From: Amblyornis subalaris
Lineage: Eukaryota > Chordata > Aves > Passeriformes > Ptilonorhynchidae
Direction: 5' to 3'
Length of the DNA: 64,000 bases
Assembly (NCBI GenBank): GCA_018881555.1
Contig: JACAXG010000018.1
Location: 5,765,634 to 5,829,633 of the forward strand
Shown: in pieces, positions 14,001-26,365 of the stretch
Numbering within the stretch: the first letter of the stretch is position 1
How the letters are laid out: each line of letters begins with the position of its first letter
Program-made: the position numbers and the translations under genes
The notes under the pieces: generated by a model
Told to the model about the DNA's origin: nothing
What the model saw: only the letters and a program-made list of their open reading frames with translations
Database searches by the model: none

Positions 14001-16321
14001 AGGAAAGACTTTATTACAAATGTTTTGAAAGCCAGACTCCTCATTGCTTTGAAGAGCTAACTACCTTTAGCAAAAACAACAGTAGATCACCTAGGAAAAC
14101 ATTTGTGGTATTTACATATGCCTTTAGTAGATGAATACATTGTCCTCGAATGGATATGGCTATATACGGCTATGCTAGTGAATTCCTAATGACAAGTTGT
14201 TTAAACCACATGAAAAGTGACTTCAGACTGAAGATGGACGATACAAGTAAGAGAAATGGGCATTGGATANGGAATGGAATAGCCTAAATAGAAATATACT
14301 AATTATACTAGAGAATGGCTACTGGTACTAGCAGATTATTTTATTTAAGGAAACTTACATTTTACATTTTGGGCAAAATCCCTGTACCTTCAGACTTGCT
14401 CATTGTGTATGGAGTCCCATCAGATATACACAAATACCTGCCTGTGAAATCAGTTCCCTAATGTGGAAAAGCACGTGTCCTCCTTCGTTCTTGTTAAAAA
14501 CTAATTCCTGTCCTCTACTGACAGCCCCCAGATATTTTAAAGCTGTACCTTTAGGGAGGGGGACTAGCCACAGATTCCGATTTATATTGAATCTGAAAGA
14601 CAGGATTCTTGACAGCCTCCCTAGCACCATGTTGGGCAATGGAATCTTCAGCTCAGCTCTGACTCAGAGGGAAGCACATCAATTACTGAGTTGCCAGCAC
14701 CACCTCCTGTACTGTCTGGTTTTGCTTTGAAGGGGTCTCCTCTCCAATGCCTGGTATTGCTCACCTTATGAAATCTGACAGGATCACAGCCTAAGATAGT
14801 GCAGCTATAGGCCTGTTTTGCATTACTAAAGTGGTGCAGTGGACATAAAGTTTCCAGCCACAGCGGAAGATTTTCAAATGTAATTTGAACTCAACTCTCA
14901 TGGAAAATCGAGAAGACTGATCAGTGTCAATTACGTAATTTAACTTACATAATGCCAATAAGTCCTACTTCTGTGAGTAGATGTGGTCTTAAAATACCAC
15001 CAGAGAGTTTTCTTTGGAAAAGCTTTACTTACATCAATGCTGCCCCATTAAGGCAAATAGGCAAATNTCTTGAACTACTGTCTGGTTATGACTTTGCTGG
15101 ATTCAGTCCATTCCTTGCTGCTCTTTTGATTCAAATTTCTCTGGGGATAGCACCTAATTGCAATGTTGAATGTCTAAGACAACAAAACTTTCCAAATTCG
15201 TCTTCTTTGCTGTAGCATTGCTATGTAAAAAAATTTGTCAGAATGTTCATGTCTCATCAGAGAATACAGTCCTTTAAACAACAATATTGTGTTGTCTAGA
15301 AAAATATAAAGTAATGCTTACAGATTATCATAGGCCATTTTATCCAAAAAGAGGTCAAAAAGAAATATTTTACACTATTAAATTCCACTTGCACTGATAA
15401 TTTAGTATCAGTGTATATATTTCAAGTGCCAGGATGGCACACTGCTGATGATTGCAATACCTCTTTTGGAGTGCTAAGCTTTGATTTTGAAAGATACAAG
15501 ACTTAAAAGATTAAATTCACAAAGTATATTCATATTTCTCCTTTCCTAGTTAATAAACTCACAAAGCTGTGCATCTGGTAGTCATGGCAGTGCAGAGAAT
15601 TTCATCAGAAGCCTGTGAAATACACAAAATTAGAAGGCCAAACAGTACTTTTGTGTGACAGCTGCATGTTTAAGATGTATAAATGCATATATGATAGGTG
15701 TACATTTGCAAAATGGATGTGTGAGTACGTTTGGAACAGAATAAAACATAACTTTTAAATCTTTGCTCTCAGTGTCTGTAGTTCCATTCTTTTCTCACTG
15801 ATGTTGAAGATGCTCTGGTGCTTAATCAAGCCAGGGGTTGCAAGGCATGCCTTCAGTTTGAATTTCTAAGAGTAACACTTCAGTATGACAAGTCTACTGC
15901 AAAGAATCATATATTTTTACCAATTTTCTGAATGCTGCTAGGTGAGTTTACATTAAAAATGTCTCCTTCAGTACAAGTATAGACAAGTGACAGCTCTAGG
16001 TCAATACTGAGGGAAGGGGGAAGGTTACTTGCCTTAGTTGTTTTGCTATCTTACAAGTAAAGTAAATAGCAGACAGAGCACCTTTGAAAATGGTCCTTTT
16101 GTATTGCATTTTTTTCCCCTATGATTATAGGAAATTATGGAAGAACTGCCATGCAATTTCACCTTTGCTATAATTTTAGGTTCTTTATTCTTCAGCCTGT
16201 GTTTAGCTAAATTTTTTAGTGCTCTGTTTGACACTGTGTTTCCCTACTTCACCTGTCAGATCTAGATACTTGTCTATCTACTGCAAATGTTCACTTATAT
16301 GAAACACGATTATCTAGGTGC
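11039..16321. other. AT-rich non-coding stretch, nothing recognised
   Basis: Short open frames on both strands (12273-12473, 14400-14730, 14952-15215) lack domains and splice context, and several overlap on opposite strands. I see no recognisable transposon. Confidence 0.5.
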
Positions 16322-16523
16322 TGTCACGGTTCTTGCAGGAAGCAAAAAAGGTAATGAGAGACATTATCACTACACTTTATANTAAATTTCATCTTTATTT
16401 TGCTGTTCTATAAACACAGATTTTCGTAAAACAGTAGGATTAACGCGTGTTTTAATTTTCTAGGACTCTTGTCAATAAGGTTACTATTTCGCCAGTAGCA
16501 CAGCAGAATTCCCAAACCAGACA
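16322..16523 (-). mobile_element. Short LTR-like element, antisense (solo LTR candidate)
   Basis: Read on the minus strand this 202-bp segment starts TGTCTGGTTTGGGA and ends AAGAACCGTGACA, giving TG...CA termini and partly matching inverted ends. An AATAAA on the minus strand lies at 16394-16399, and TTTATAG lies just upstream of it. The flanks AGGTGC (16316-16321) and CTGTGC (16524-16529) match in the last four of six bases, consistent with a decayed 6-bp target-site duplication of the ERVK/class II type. The element is short for a retroviral LTR and may be internally deleted or belong to a non-autonomous family. The weaker duplication makes this less certain than the LTRs at 884 and 22591. 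Confidence 0.45.
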
Positions 16524-17260
16524 CTGTGCAGCGATTGCTTTCTTCTGTGTTTTCTAGTTAGCTCCCATTTGGAAAAAAATTCTTTCTTTTTTGGTATCAT
16601 TCTCTGTAGATGTATAGCACGTTAAAAATACAAGTTGTCTCAATATTTTAGCTCCTGAGTACCTCTTCCTGTCCATTACAGAGTGATCATGTCAGTGCAT
16701 CACTAACTGCCCACTGCTAAGAGTCCAAAGTGTGCAAATTTTGATAGTCTTAAATCTTTGTGAAATATTGGTCCCTGTGAAATATGTGTCTCATGTCTGT
16801 CTGTGTTAAAAGAATTAGGCAAATTTAATTCTCAGAAAACTTCAGTAACCTTGGTCAACTTAGCACCAACCCGATATGGCTAATACTGTGCAGATTAAAT
16901 ATTCAAAATTGTCCTTCTATGTTTTCAGGAATGACTCTAGAATGCCATTTTGCCTCCTATCTTATTGTAATAACTTCATAATCCCTTTCATGAAATGCTC
17001 ATTTTCTGTTCATTATCCTGGCTTCTGCTCCTCATTGACCTCTCACTGGTGTTTTCCACATCCTTCTTCAAATGTGGACCACAAAACTAAGCACAGAGGT
17101 AGTCTGGTAGGCTAAATTGTATCATGGGTAAGACTTTCCTGNTTCTACTTGATGTTCTTCAGCTTATGCTCCCAAGTGTTACATGAGCTTTCTTTGCCAC
17201 AGGTTGCTCTGGCAGTTGTGCTGATGTAGTCATCCACAGTGACCCGTATGTCACTGCTTT
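16524..17260. other. Non-coding stretch, nothing recognised
   Basis: AT-rich sequence between an LTR-like element and a CR1 fragment. The small open frame at 16876-17115 shows no domain. Confidence 0.5.
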
Positions 17261-17779
17261 CCAAGGATTTGACACTGTTCTGCATGACATCTGAGTCTCT
17301 AAACTAGAGAGACAGGGATTTGATGGATGGATCACTCAGTGGATATGGAATGGGCTGGATGGTTGTACTCAAGGAGTTGTGGTTGTCAGCTCAGTGTCCA
17401 AGGGGAGACCAGTGACAAGTGCTGTTCCTCAGGCGTTGGTACTGGGACCGGTGCAGTTTGACATCTTTGTCAGTGACAAAGTGGGAAAAGCTGGAGAGGG
17501 ATGTATAAAGGCATGTAGCAACAGGACAAGGGGAAAAGGCTTTAAACTGAAAGAGGGTAGGTTTACATCAGATATTAGGAAGAAATTCTTTACTGTGAGG
17601 ATGGTGAGGCACTGGAATAGGTTGCCCAGAGAACCTGGGGATGACCCATCCCTGAAGGGGTTCAAGGCCGGCTTGAATGCAACCTATTGTAGTGGAAGGT
17701 ATTCCTGCCCGTGGCTGGGAGTTGGAACTACATGATTTTTAAGGTCCCTTCCAACCCAAACCATTCTGTGATTCTATAA
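17261..17779 (+). mobile_element. CR1 LINE fragment with large internal deletion
   Basis: The first half matches the CR1 reverse transcriptase. It opens with a diverged KAFDTVSHD-type motif (here KDFDTVLHDI, then a stop), continues through a WI..WLDG-like stretch and the PVTSxVPQ / VLGPVxFxIFxSD block, and stops near 17485. The sequence then jumps to the CR1 C-terminus: KAGEG, FKLKEGRF, RKKFFTVR and HWNRLPRE motifs, followed by the CR1 3' UTR and a terminal TTCTGTGATTCTATAA. About 0.6 kb of pol is missing, judged against the fragment at 47.3 kb. Frame 1 stays open across the junction (17379-17735), but that short chimera lacks the catalytic YADD region. CR1 elements are usually 5' truncated, and none of the three copies here shows a target-site duplication. 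This is a dead copy. Confidence 0.88.
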
Positions 17780-17780
17780 T

Positions 17781-19297
17781 TTAAACCATTCTTGAGGTAT
17801 ATCTTGCATTCTTAGTTTCCAGATAGACAACCTTGAATCTGGCTGCTTTAAAATTTCTTTAATGAGGCAATCCAGCTCATTATTTATGAGCCACTTCACA
17901 GTCAAAATTCTGCCATATGTTCTGCCTACTTTTGGCTTCACTTAGTTTGGGCTTGAAACTAATGAACGTTTTACACAATTTCCATTAACTAGCATTGAAG
18001 GTTTTGACAGAATGTTTTTAAATAATTCTGTTCAGTTAGCATCTTTTGCTAGTCTTTGGTCAGAGTAAAATAATAGTAAAGCTATGTGTATTGTTAACTA
18101 TTGTGTGTCAGCTATGGAACCCGAATAATGATAATATTGTGTGAGCCAGTAATGCTAACAGTTTTTAATGGCTATATTCTTGCAAAAAGTACAAAATTTG
18201 TGTATGAATAATTAGCTGGAAAATAAAGATGCTAATTTTGATGAGGTTTCACCAAGGTTACAATAAAAAAATGACAAATATGATTAACATAAAATTAACA
18301 AATAGAAGAAATTCAATATATACATTATGTTTAATGTCTACCTGCATGATATCACTGGAGCAACTACTCCAAACTGGTTTGAACAGAAATGCTCTCATAT
18401 GAAGAGGAAACGAAAAACTTCCCACATATGAAACAGGAGTGATTTCATTTATTAATTATTCTACAACTGAACTACAGGAATTTTAGATTTGATTGATACA
18501 CACTTAATATTCTTACTTAAGTGGTCTCTTCTTCTTTTAATGCAAGAAACACAGAGTCAGTATTATGTCTTACTACCTGTACTAAGTCATTGCCTAGTTA
18601 ATCTCTGTCAATGTCCTTTACTCTTACCATTCTCTCTCTTCTGAGTTAACTTGTCCAGACTACTTCAGCTTCGTTTGTGCAGAATGTTAAATAATCGGGA
18701 GTATGTGCACATCTGGGTATGCCATTTAGGTGTTTAGGGAGTTTTCAGGCAGGTGACAACTGACTTCTGGGTTTTCCTGACTGGTGGTTACAGAAATAGG
18801 AACTTCTGGGGTAATTTTCTTAGGCTTAGTTAAAGAACATCCAGTTAAGTTTGATAGTGGCCCAGACCTTCCATATGTTAAGACAAAAAGCAATTAGAAG
18901 GAGCAGATACCTTATGCCTGATGTTAGTTCCACTGTCTTGTGCAAATTTATCTTTTCTTGATCTTTTTCAGTTTATTTTCCTCAAGTTTTTGCTAAGGGT
19001 TTCAAATGAAAGCTAGAGTGGTTGTTCGAGGTTCTAACAGAGGGGGTTATTGCCCTGTATGTTTCTACACATTGTCTCAAGACCTTTTTTCTTCCTTTCT
19101 GTTTTTCACCTAACTATTTTTATCCTTTGCTGCTGCTGCAAGTCTTCAATATGCTCTTTAAATCTCTTTTCCTTGAACAGTGCTCCTTTTGTTACATTAC
19201 GTATAATGGGTCAAAATGATCTTGGGCACAGAGCCACAGTATTAAACTAAGAATTAATATGGACCAGTACTCTTGGACTGAAAAAATGCTTAGTTAN
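17781..19297. other. AT-rich non-coding stretch, nothing recognised
   Basis: No exon or repeat family is recognisable. Overlapping plus-strand open frames at 19022-19250 are in different frames of T-rich sequence and are treated as chance. Confidence 0.5.
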
Positions 19298-19729
19298 TTG
19301 AACACCAAAGATAAGAGAGAGAGAGGCATATTTCTAAATTCTTTGCAAATGAAAGAGACAGGATTGCTGTCTAAGGGAGTTTCAACTGAGCACAGAAACA
19401 GACTGAATGCAATCAATCAAAAAAGATTTATTCAAGAGTCATAAATTAGGCTCTACCTTAGATTCCTTCTGTCTCCCTTTCTTATATATCATCTCTTGTC
19501 CTGACATTGAGTCTGAAGTATTTCCTCCAGCCAGTAAAGAAAGATTTTCCAAACTCAAGAGTCCAATTAGGAAAAATGTTCCCCTGCCTTTCAGCATTGC
19601 ATTATCTGAACCAGTTCCTTCCAGAGCACCATCTACAATGGAGGCATTTATAACTGAAAGTATCTCAGTAGGAAAGGGTACTCACTTATTGTATGAAAAA
19701 TTGAAAACTACAGACTGAAAACAGGCACA
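19298..19729 (-). mobile_element. Possible LTR relic, antisense
   Basis: On the minus strand the order is a TATATAAG box (19483-19489), an AATAAA about 50 bp later (19427-19432), and then a CT-rich stretch ending GGTGTTCA at 19298. This matches an LTR promoter, short R and U5 layout. No target-site duplication was found, and the far (U3) boundary is a guess based on a CACA ending at 19729. The plus-strand open frame at 19407-19718 is not supported as a gene. It could equally be ordinary AT-rich DNA with chance signals. Confidence 0.28.
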
Positions 19730-22590
19730 GCTTGAGTGCTGCAGTATACCTGCTTTGTGTCTGTTTTATGACTGAGGCAGTATTCAGCAATTGTAAGGGA
19801 AAGACAGGGTAAAGATGGCCTGAAAAGTTTGATAAAAAGTAAGAAAAGTGGTTCCAGACCAGCTGCTATGAGAAGGGTCCAGAGTTACAAGTGCTCATTC
19901 GAATTTTCAGCAAGGAATTATTTCAGCAGCTTTTGTTTTAAGAATTCCCTTGGCTTTTGAAACTGCCTCCTTCACTGGCACTTCCAGTTCCTGCAACAGC
20001 CCCTGTCCTGTGCGTTAGCTGGCATCGCCTCATCTGTAAGGGAAAGATTTAAAAAATAACAGACTTGAGCCTCTTTCCCTCCATTGTCAAGGTTTTGTCA
20101 ACAATCACAAGAGGTAGAAACATTCTCAATTGCTTGTTCATCATGCCATGATGAATGGGTCTCTTAGCAGTGCTGGCACAAATGTCTGTGCACCCACAGT
20201 CAGCTTGCAGTGAACTGATTTGGCTCTGCAACACTTTTCTCTCTCTCCCTTTTCTCTCTTTCCTCCCAAAGTATACTTTAAGCCAGAGCAATTGTCCAGA
20301 TTTGCTCTCAACAGAGGCATAGAAGTGGTTTTGCTTTAAGGACTGAAAGGCTAATATGATGCACAGACAAGAGAGGGTAACATCAGAAGAGCCAGTATTG
20401 CTACTGAAATAGCCTGAAGAACTGGTGCTTTATGAATGTCAGCAAGGGCTGGAAACACAGATCCTACATATTTTAATTACACAACTTATAATTTAACTGT
20501 ATGTTGGACATTGTTAGCATATGCTGGAGAGATATCGCTGTATATTTACTCTGTTTTCAGAGACAGATTTCTATGCTGAATGCCTCATATGTCCTTCTTT
20601 AAACATGGTATTTCTGTCTAATCATCAATTAAAACAGCTAGGCAAGACCTGACTCTGTTATTTCCTCTCAATTTGTCTGTGCTATTGGTATTCTCCAGCT
20701 TTTCCATCACTATGAGTTCATTTGTTTTTCTTGTGACAGCTGATGTCAAGCTGATCTGTATTTATCATCTCACCTTCAATATTTGCTGGGATGTGCCACA
20801 ATTAGAGCAGCTGACATTTTGCTGTAGGCAGAACCAGAATTATATTTCGTGTGTTCTCTGTGGGTTACTTGTCTGGCTACCCTTTACAAACACACAGTTA
20901 TTTAGATTCATTGCCAGGCAGTTCTGTGTTCTGTATTTACACAATACGCCACTCATTTTGGATCCTGGGTTGGGTTCCTGCTCCTCTGTACTACAGGCAA
21001 GTAGTTTTGGGTGGCGCAGTAGAGAGAGAGTGGGGATGAAAGTTGGAATGGTCAAGATGACAGAAATCTAAATCAGAAACTGAGCAATGACTAAGGTAAT
21101 TTCTGGCTCATCAAAATGTTGTGATTTTGAATTGTCTCTGAATTAGTGAGAGGTTAATGGTTGCAGCAGTGTCTGAACAATGCATTCCTGAGCCAGGCAG
21201 ACCCCAAAGATCTGAGTACAGTAGCTGGCTTACAGTGTTGAGGACACAGAACTGAGGAGGAGTGTATCAGCAAACTAGTTCAGGGAAGAAAAAATGGATT
21301 AGAAAAGGGTAAAAATAGGTGAAGGTGGAAATGTGTTTTTATTTCACAGNAATAATCTACAAGTGATTTCTGTGGCTTCAGGGTAAGAATTTGACTATTT
21401 TGGAGACTAACTTAAATGAAATATTGCTGACCTGTGATCTGGAGAAGGAGCACAAAACCAAAATCACATTTGTGCAGCTTTCAAATAGCCTTGGATACTG
21501 AACTCAAAGTTCACCTAAAATTTTAGTGTTGACCTTTCACTGGTTTAAACGGATTGTCATTGTATTTGCAACATGGTCAGACCCACTGACAATGTCAACC
21601 ACTGTCCAGTTGCACTGTGTCACATGGAGTTTAGTGCCATCAGACATAATAGACAGAGCTGTGCCCTGTCAATGCCTGATGAAAGCTGGCAGAATGGGGG
21701 ACAGTAACAAGAAAAATGCTCAGTATCTTTGTGAACCAAGTAAAAATCAGGATACAGATCCCTAAACTTCTTACATGAAACATTCTGCTGAAGAAAGCAG
21801 GTGTCTTTTCATGTTTCATTTCTTTACAGTATTTGAGAGCACCTTGGCTTTGTTTGAACTGCTACACTGGTCATCTAATGATGATTTAATGATGTGGTAG
21901 GGGATCAGCTGACATCGTGGCTGCTGATAAAGTGGCAGTCAACGAAGTCTCCTGCTCAGCAGGTTAGAGAATGGAGTCCACAACCTGAGCTACAAAAAAA
22001 TGGTTACTGTAATAAATGAATGATTTCTTCAGCCTTCAGGGTGCAGTGCTGTCTTAAACTCCAGAAGTTCTGCTCACCTTTGCAGTTGTGTTTATTCATT
22101 TAACCCGGCTAAGCACTTAGTCACAATTTCTTCCTCAGTTGTTTCTCCAGAGTGTTTGTAACATCTCATCTTCCTTGAAAACATAAAAAGATTCCAAATT
22201 TTGCTTCAGGCTGTTTTCAAGCAAAGTTGTGTTGCCTGCATAAAATGAGTCAATTCAAGTATTTATTCTCTGTATATACTGTGCAGGAAGGATAAAAGCC
22301 ACAAGTGAAACCTCTTTATTTTAATGGGCAACATCTTTCAGGAACCAGGCTAAAATCTTGAACTCTGGCTGTCTGAGTTAGACACCAATATTTGGCTCTG
22401 AAATTATATCTCCAGTTTGCTCTGAAAAGGGGAAATTCAGGTGCAAATCAAAAATGCTTTAAAGTTATTGCTGGTTACATCTAAGGAGAAGTTAGAAAAT
22501 TAAGTCAATGGTTGGATGTAACACTGCTCATTTTCATCTAACATTTAGAGTTATTTGCAGGTTTTATTTTTTTTTAAACAAGTAAGGGTT
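19730..22590. other. Non-coding stretch, nothing recognised
   Basis: A 132-codon open frame at 20673-21071 overlaps open frames in other phases and on the opposite strand and shows no domain. A pyrimidine-rich patch (CTCTCTCTCCC and similar) lies around 20238-20268. The last four bases (GGTT) are the left target-site duplication of the next element. Confidence 0.45.
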
Positions 22591-22659
22591 TGATGCCTTA
22601 TCAGGACTACCTAAAAGAGAGAGACTGGANAAAGATTAAAAGGTTAAAAATTGGTGGTG

Positions 22660-22665
22660 TTTATT
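22660..22665 (-). terminator. AATAAA polyadenylation signal of the 22591-23076 LTR
   Basis: AATAAA on the minus strand, about 140 bp downstream of the TATAAAAG box and about 70 bp before the LTR 3' end. This spacing is normal for a short retroviral LTR. Confidence 0.6.
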
Positions 22666-22797
22666 TGAAGGCCTTCAGGTACATNCAGGGCAGTCAGAGC
22701 TCACTCAGGTGGGGGCTTACACCCCAGGCGGACCCCCTGAGGTCCTCTCCCCAAGATAGACCACCCAAGATGGACAACTGGTCACGAGTTCTCCATA

Positions 22798-22805
22798 CTT
22801 TTATA
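22798..22805 (-). promoter_or_regulatory. TATA box of the 22591-23076 LTR
   Basis: TATAAAAG on the minus strand, a close match to retroviral U3 TATA boxes, placed about 270 bp from the LTR 5' end. Confidence 0.55.
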
Positions 22806-23080
22806 AGTTTGGTCCGTTAGCCTATCGGGGCTAGCTCTTCCAATTACAGCCCCAGGTAATGAAGTAATTCCCCCCAGGTTTTTCCCCCCTTCACCAACGG
22901 CTGTTTACATATCTTGGGCCTGAAGCAGTAAGGTGTCCTTGAAGTCCAGGCCTGAAGACGGATTGTTTTGTCTAAAAGGCAGTAGCTAACACTTTTATGG
23001 GCTTTAGAGTTACACACCAAGAATTGCAGGGGTACAAGTATATGAAAAATATAAAAGCCAAAATCCTAAGGCATCAGGTT

Positions 23081-24015
23081 AATAGTGAGAAAAAAAATCA
23101 TCTGTTGGAATAATTGTTAGAATAGTTCTCAGGTCACAGTGTGGCCTGGGGGGAGGGGAGAATGCACCACCACAATTATGCACACAAGTACTTCACATCT
23201 GCAGCAGAAGCAGGAAACTTAAAATGAGTACAGGTTGAGAACAATTGCTGTAAATTTAACTTGATTATGATAATTCACGGCTTTGTTTGTGTTTAGTGCT
23301 TAAGGTGACATTCAAAGGCTTGGTAAATTGCAAAGAAACATAGGTAAACTGGAAGGTGCATTGTGCCATTGTGAAACAGTCAAGAATAATGCATTCTTCA
23401 AATACCTCACCAAGAGGTTAGATAAACTAGAGTACCCAAGGTTAGTTAATTTAATTAGATTCTCACTGCACATAGACTCAACCTCAGCATCTCACGTTAT
23501 TTACTCTAGAGGGGGCAGGCAGATTTCAGTGGGTTCAAGTGGATTTAAACTCCAGATTTGGTCATAAACTTAACTTTAAGAGTAAACATCGTTCATTAAG
23601 TCTTCCCATGCTTTTTAACCTAAACCAAGAAATAAATTCCTTCTTTTCTTTCCCAGTGCACATTTTTAATAGACTTCTAATTAATCATCTTTGGCATGTA
23701 ACTCCTTGTACCTTTTAGCTTTTCATTTTTGTGACTTTGCTGGTTGTCTTGTTCATTTTCTGCTCCAACAATCAACAAAAATTGGTTTTGTTTTCTGGCT
23801 ATTTCAAATTTATTGGTACATGTTCAGAAAATGAGAATTTTGTTCCTCAAACAGAAAGTAAGACTTCAAGAATTGGTTCATTCATTATCAAGACAAAAAC
23901 TAGATTTCTTGAGAAAATAAACCATTCCATGATTGCCAAGGTGCTAATGTCTAGTAGTATTATGAAAGGATGTTGGAGACTCACAGCAGATGCATGGTCG
24001 AAAGATATACATGGG
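23081..24015. other. Non-coding stretch, nothing firmly recognised
   Basis: An open frame on the plus strand (23731-24060) overlaps an open minus-strand frame and has no recognisable domain. A G-rich run (GGGGGGAGGGGAG-like) lies near 23150. Confidence 0.4.
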
Positions 24016-24276
24016 TCAAGGTTTGTCAGGAGAACTATTATCTTGTGTGAAGTCAGCTGATTTACTTGCAGTAGCACTCATCACAGCATCACTGTTGCTG
24101 GCCCACTGTCTAACCCCAAACTCTAAGTTCTCAGCTGGATCATCACTCAACCCTATGCAGTCACCTTGCACACTTCTTGCCAATTTTGTATTTTCCTGTG
24201 TGTTTTTTAATGAATTCTCTTGTGAATCCTGGTCATTGTGGGTGCAAACTGACAGAGGACTAAAACTGATATTCAT
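24016..24276 (-). other. Coding-like open stretch, 86 codons, unknown
   Basis: The minus-strand frame from ATG at 24276 to TGA at 24016 has strikingly hydrophilic composition, rich in Ser, Asp, Asn, Gln, Glu and Thr, like a disordered protein segment. An in-frame TAA sits immediately before the ATG. There is no good splice acceptor and no polyadenylation signal close behind the stop. The plus strand is also open across much of the interval, which weakens the case. I recognise no family. It may be an exon, a retrocopy remnant or chance. Confidence 0.2.
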
Positions 24277-26365
24277 TTATGCAGTGCATAACTTGCAGCA
24301 TTGGCAAAATAGATGGGCTTATATTATTAGACAAATAATACAGGATCTTAAAGACTAATAATGATCGTCTTTCAAAGCTGTCTTGGATATTTTAAATGTG
24401 TTACTTTCCACTGCTTTACCCAACAGTACATGAGAAACAACAATGTTTTTAAATAGGAAAATCTAATAACTTATTTCATGTGAACTGATAGGGAAAAAGA
24501 GTTACTGTATGTTTGGTTTAAGTAATCATTTAGCTTCATTTAATTTTTATGTTGCAGTCTTAGTTAAGGGAACTAGTGTTTTTCCAATGTCTTCATTTTT
24601 GCCTCACAGAGTTCACTACTTTTTAATTCATTACCTGAGAGGTGTAAGATATTGGACAATGACGTTTTAAATCTTTGGGTCATTATCTTAGATTGCATGT
24701 TTATCCCTACAGTTCAGGCATGGAATGGTCTGGAATAACAATAATTTAGAGCTGCCTTCAGGGTAGACATTATGGCTAGATATTCAAAAAATGCTATGCA
24801 ATTCATAATGATTGAATATGCATATTAGATACAAAACAATGTCCATTCAAAGAAGTTATCTTAGTTCCACATAATATACCTGCCAACAATAGTGATGAAA
24901 AAGATGAGCCACTCCCTAGGTCGTTTGGTTTGGTTTTTTTTCTTCCTTTCTTTCCTGCGAGCTGGAATATTAAAATAGCCAGCTGGCACTTCCCAGATTT
25001 TTAGCTTTCAAGAAGTGTCCTAAGACAGCTGATGGTTAATATCAGACATCCAGTGAAGTGATAGTCTTGATTTGAAGAATTTTCTATATGTACCTTTTTA
25101 TTATTTATTCAGTACTGTGATGATAAAAAGGGATACTGGTTAGGTTTATTTCTATTGAGGGTTTTTTGTGCCACACATCTTCTCACTTGTGCCATTTTGA
25201 AGCCAGATATGTCATAAAATGTAGTCAAGATAACTGTAAGAGGGTCTGAAAGAACATCAAAGGCTACTAAATGTTTCCTTCCAGATCTTCAGTGCATATT
25301 ACACATATATAACATTTGTATTTTTCTCTTACATCTAATGGGCATCTAACAGCATAATTAGATCCCTAGACTACTGGATATTTAGACCAGGAAGCAGAGA
25401 ACAAGACTTGTACTTTCCTTAGAGCAGCCTCGTACTTCCAAGGAACCAGAAAAGTTTGCCATGGCAACTTTGTAGGGATGCTTTTTTAGTTTTGAAAAGG
25501 CTTGAGAGGTATGGTGTCTTGGAGATACACCCTAGAACAGGCAAGTTGCAAGCTAATTATTTTCTTTGATCCCAAAAAAAGAATAAAAGTGTCCCTTTTC
25601 ACTAGTACATGAATGGCATTATTTGACAGCATTGTTTTTAGTTTGACAAGTATCTAAGTAGTGATAAGGCTAGCTATTGAGGAGGCTAATGGGTGATCTG
25701 AGAGCTTACAGCTGCTTAAAAGGCAGTCACAAAGCTGACACGGTCATAGTCTTCTCAGTAGCACCACATGACATAAAGGGCAACAGCTGTAGACTGCACT
25801 TTGAGACATTTAAGTTGCCATGCTGTGACCAAGAGGGTTGCCATAGGTCACTTCCAACTAACATTTCTAGCTTCTTAGAAGGGGAAATGAATGATACTAA
25901 ATTAATTATTACAAATTTTAATTTAATACAATTTTACCTTCTTGTCATATTTTATCAGATTGCTGTATTAAAATTCTGAGATTTAATGTACTGATAACAA
26001 GTTTCTAATCCTCTCAAAATTTCACATAGTAATGTCATAACATAAGGCCAAAACTTTTCATTTGTTGTCAAGTGCAGGTCTACGAATGGGAAGGAATAAA
26101 TATATTAGATTTAGAGATTCATAGGTTGTAATTCTGCAAAGGAAAGCTGTCAGCACCTAATCTAACCTCCTGACTGCAGGACTTTTCCAAGTTATTGCTT
26201 GTGTGACTAGACACATCATTTAGGAAAAAACTTTCAAATGTGATATGACATTTCCAGTGAACCCATAAGATGGTAATTGCAACAGTGACCATGTCTCTTC
26301 AGTCTTTGTATTTTCTCACTCATTATATTTTTCCAGACATTATCTCCAGTGATGTGATGTTTCTC
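24277..26365. other. AT-rich non-coding stretch, nothing recognised
   Basis: Low GC and no recognisable repeat or RNA. The small open frame at 25677-25979 has no supporting context. If the minus-strand exon at 26559-26854 is real, this stretch lies downstream of that gene's 3' end. Confidence 0.5.

Larger units (their letters stand above)
22591..23076 (-). mobile_element. Solo LTR, antisense, ERV1-like (4-bp TSD)
   Basis: This 486-bp element has a perfect 10-bp terminal inverted repeat: on the plus strand it starts TGATGCCTTA and ends TAAGGCATCA. It is flanked by a perfect 4-bp direct repeat, GGTT (22587-22590 and 23077-23080). On the minus strand a TATAAAAG box (22798-22805) precedes an AATAAA (22660-22665) by about 140 bp, fixing the orientation and giving a U3-R-U5 order. 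U5 then runs about 70 bp to the end. A 4-bp duplication is typical of gammaretrovirus-like ERV1 (class I) insertions. No internal retroviral sequence flanks it, so it is a solo LTR. Two N bases fall inside. The open frame at 22590-22820 on the plus strand is an antisense artefact. Confidence 0.85.

Noticed and set aside
17429..17665. Minus-strand open frame
   Set aside because: It is antisense to the CR1 fragment, where the plus strand carries recognisable CR1 motifs.
20673..21071. A 132-codon plus-strand open frame
   Set aside because: Other frames on both strands are also open here, there is no recognisable domain, and no splice or polyadenylation context was found.
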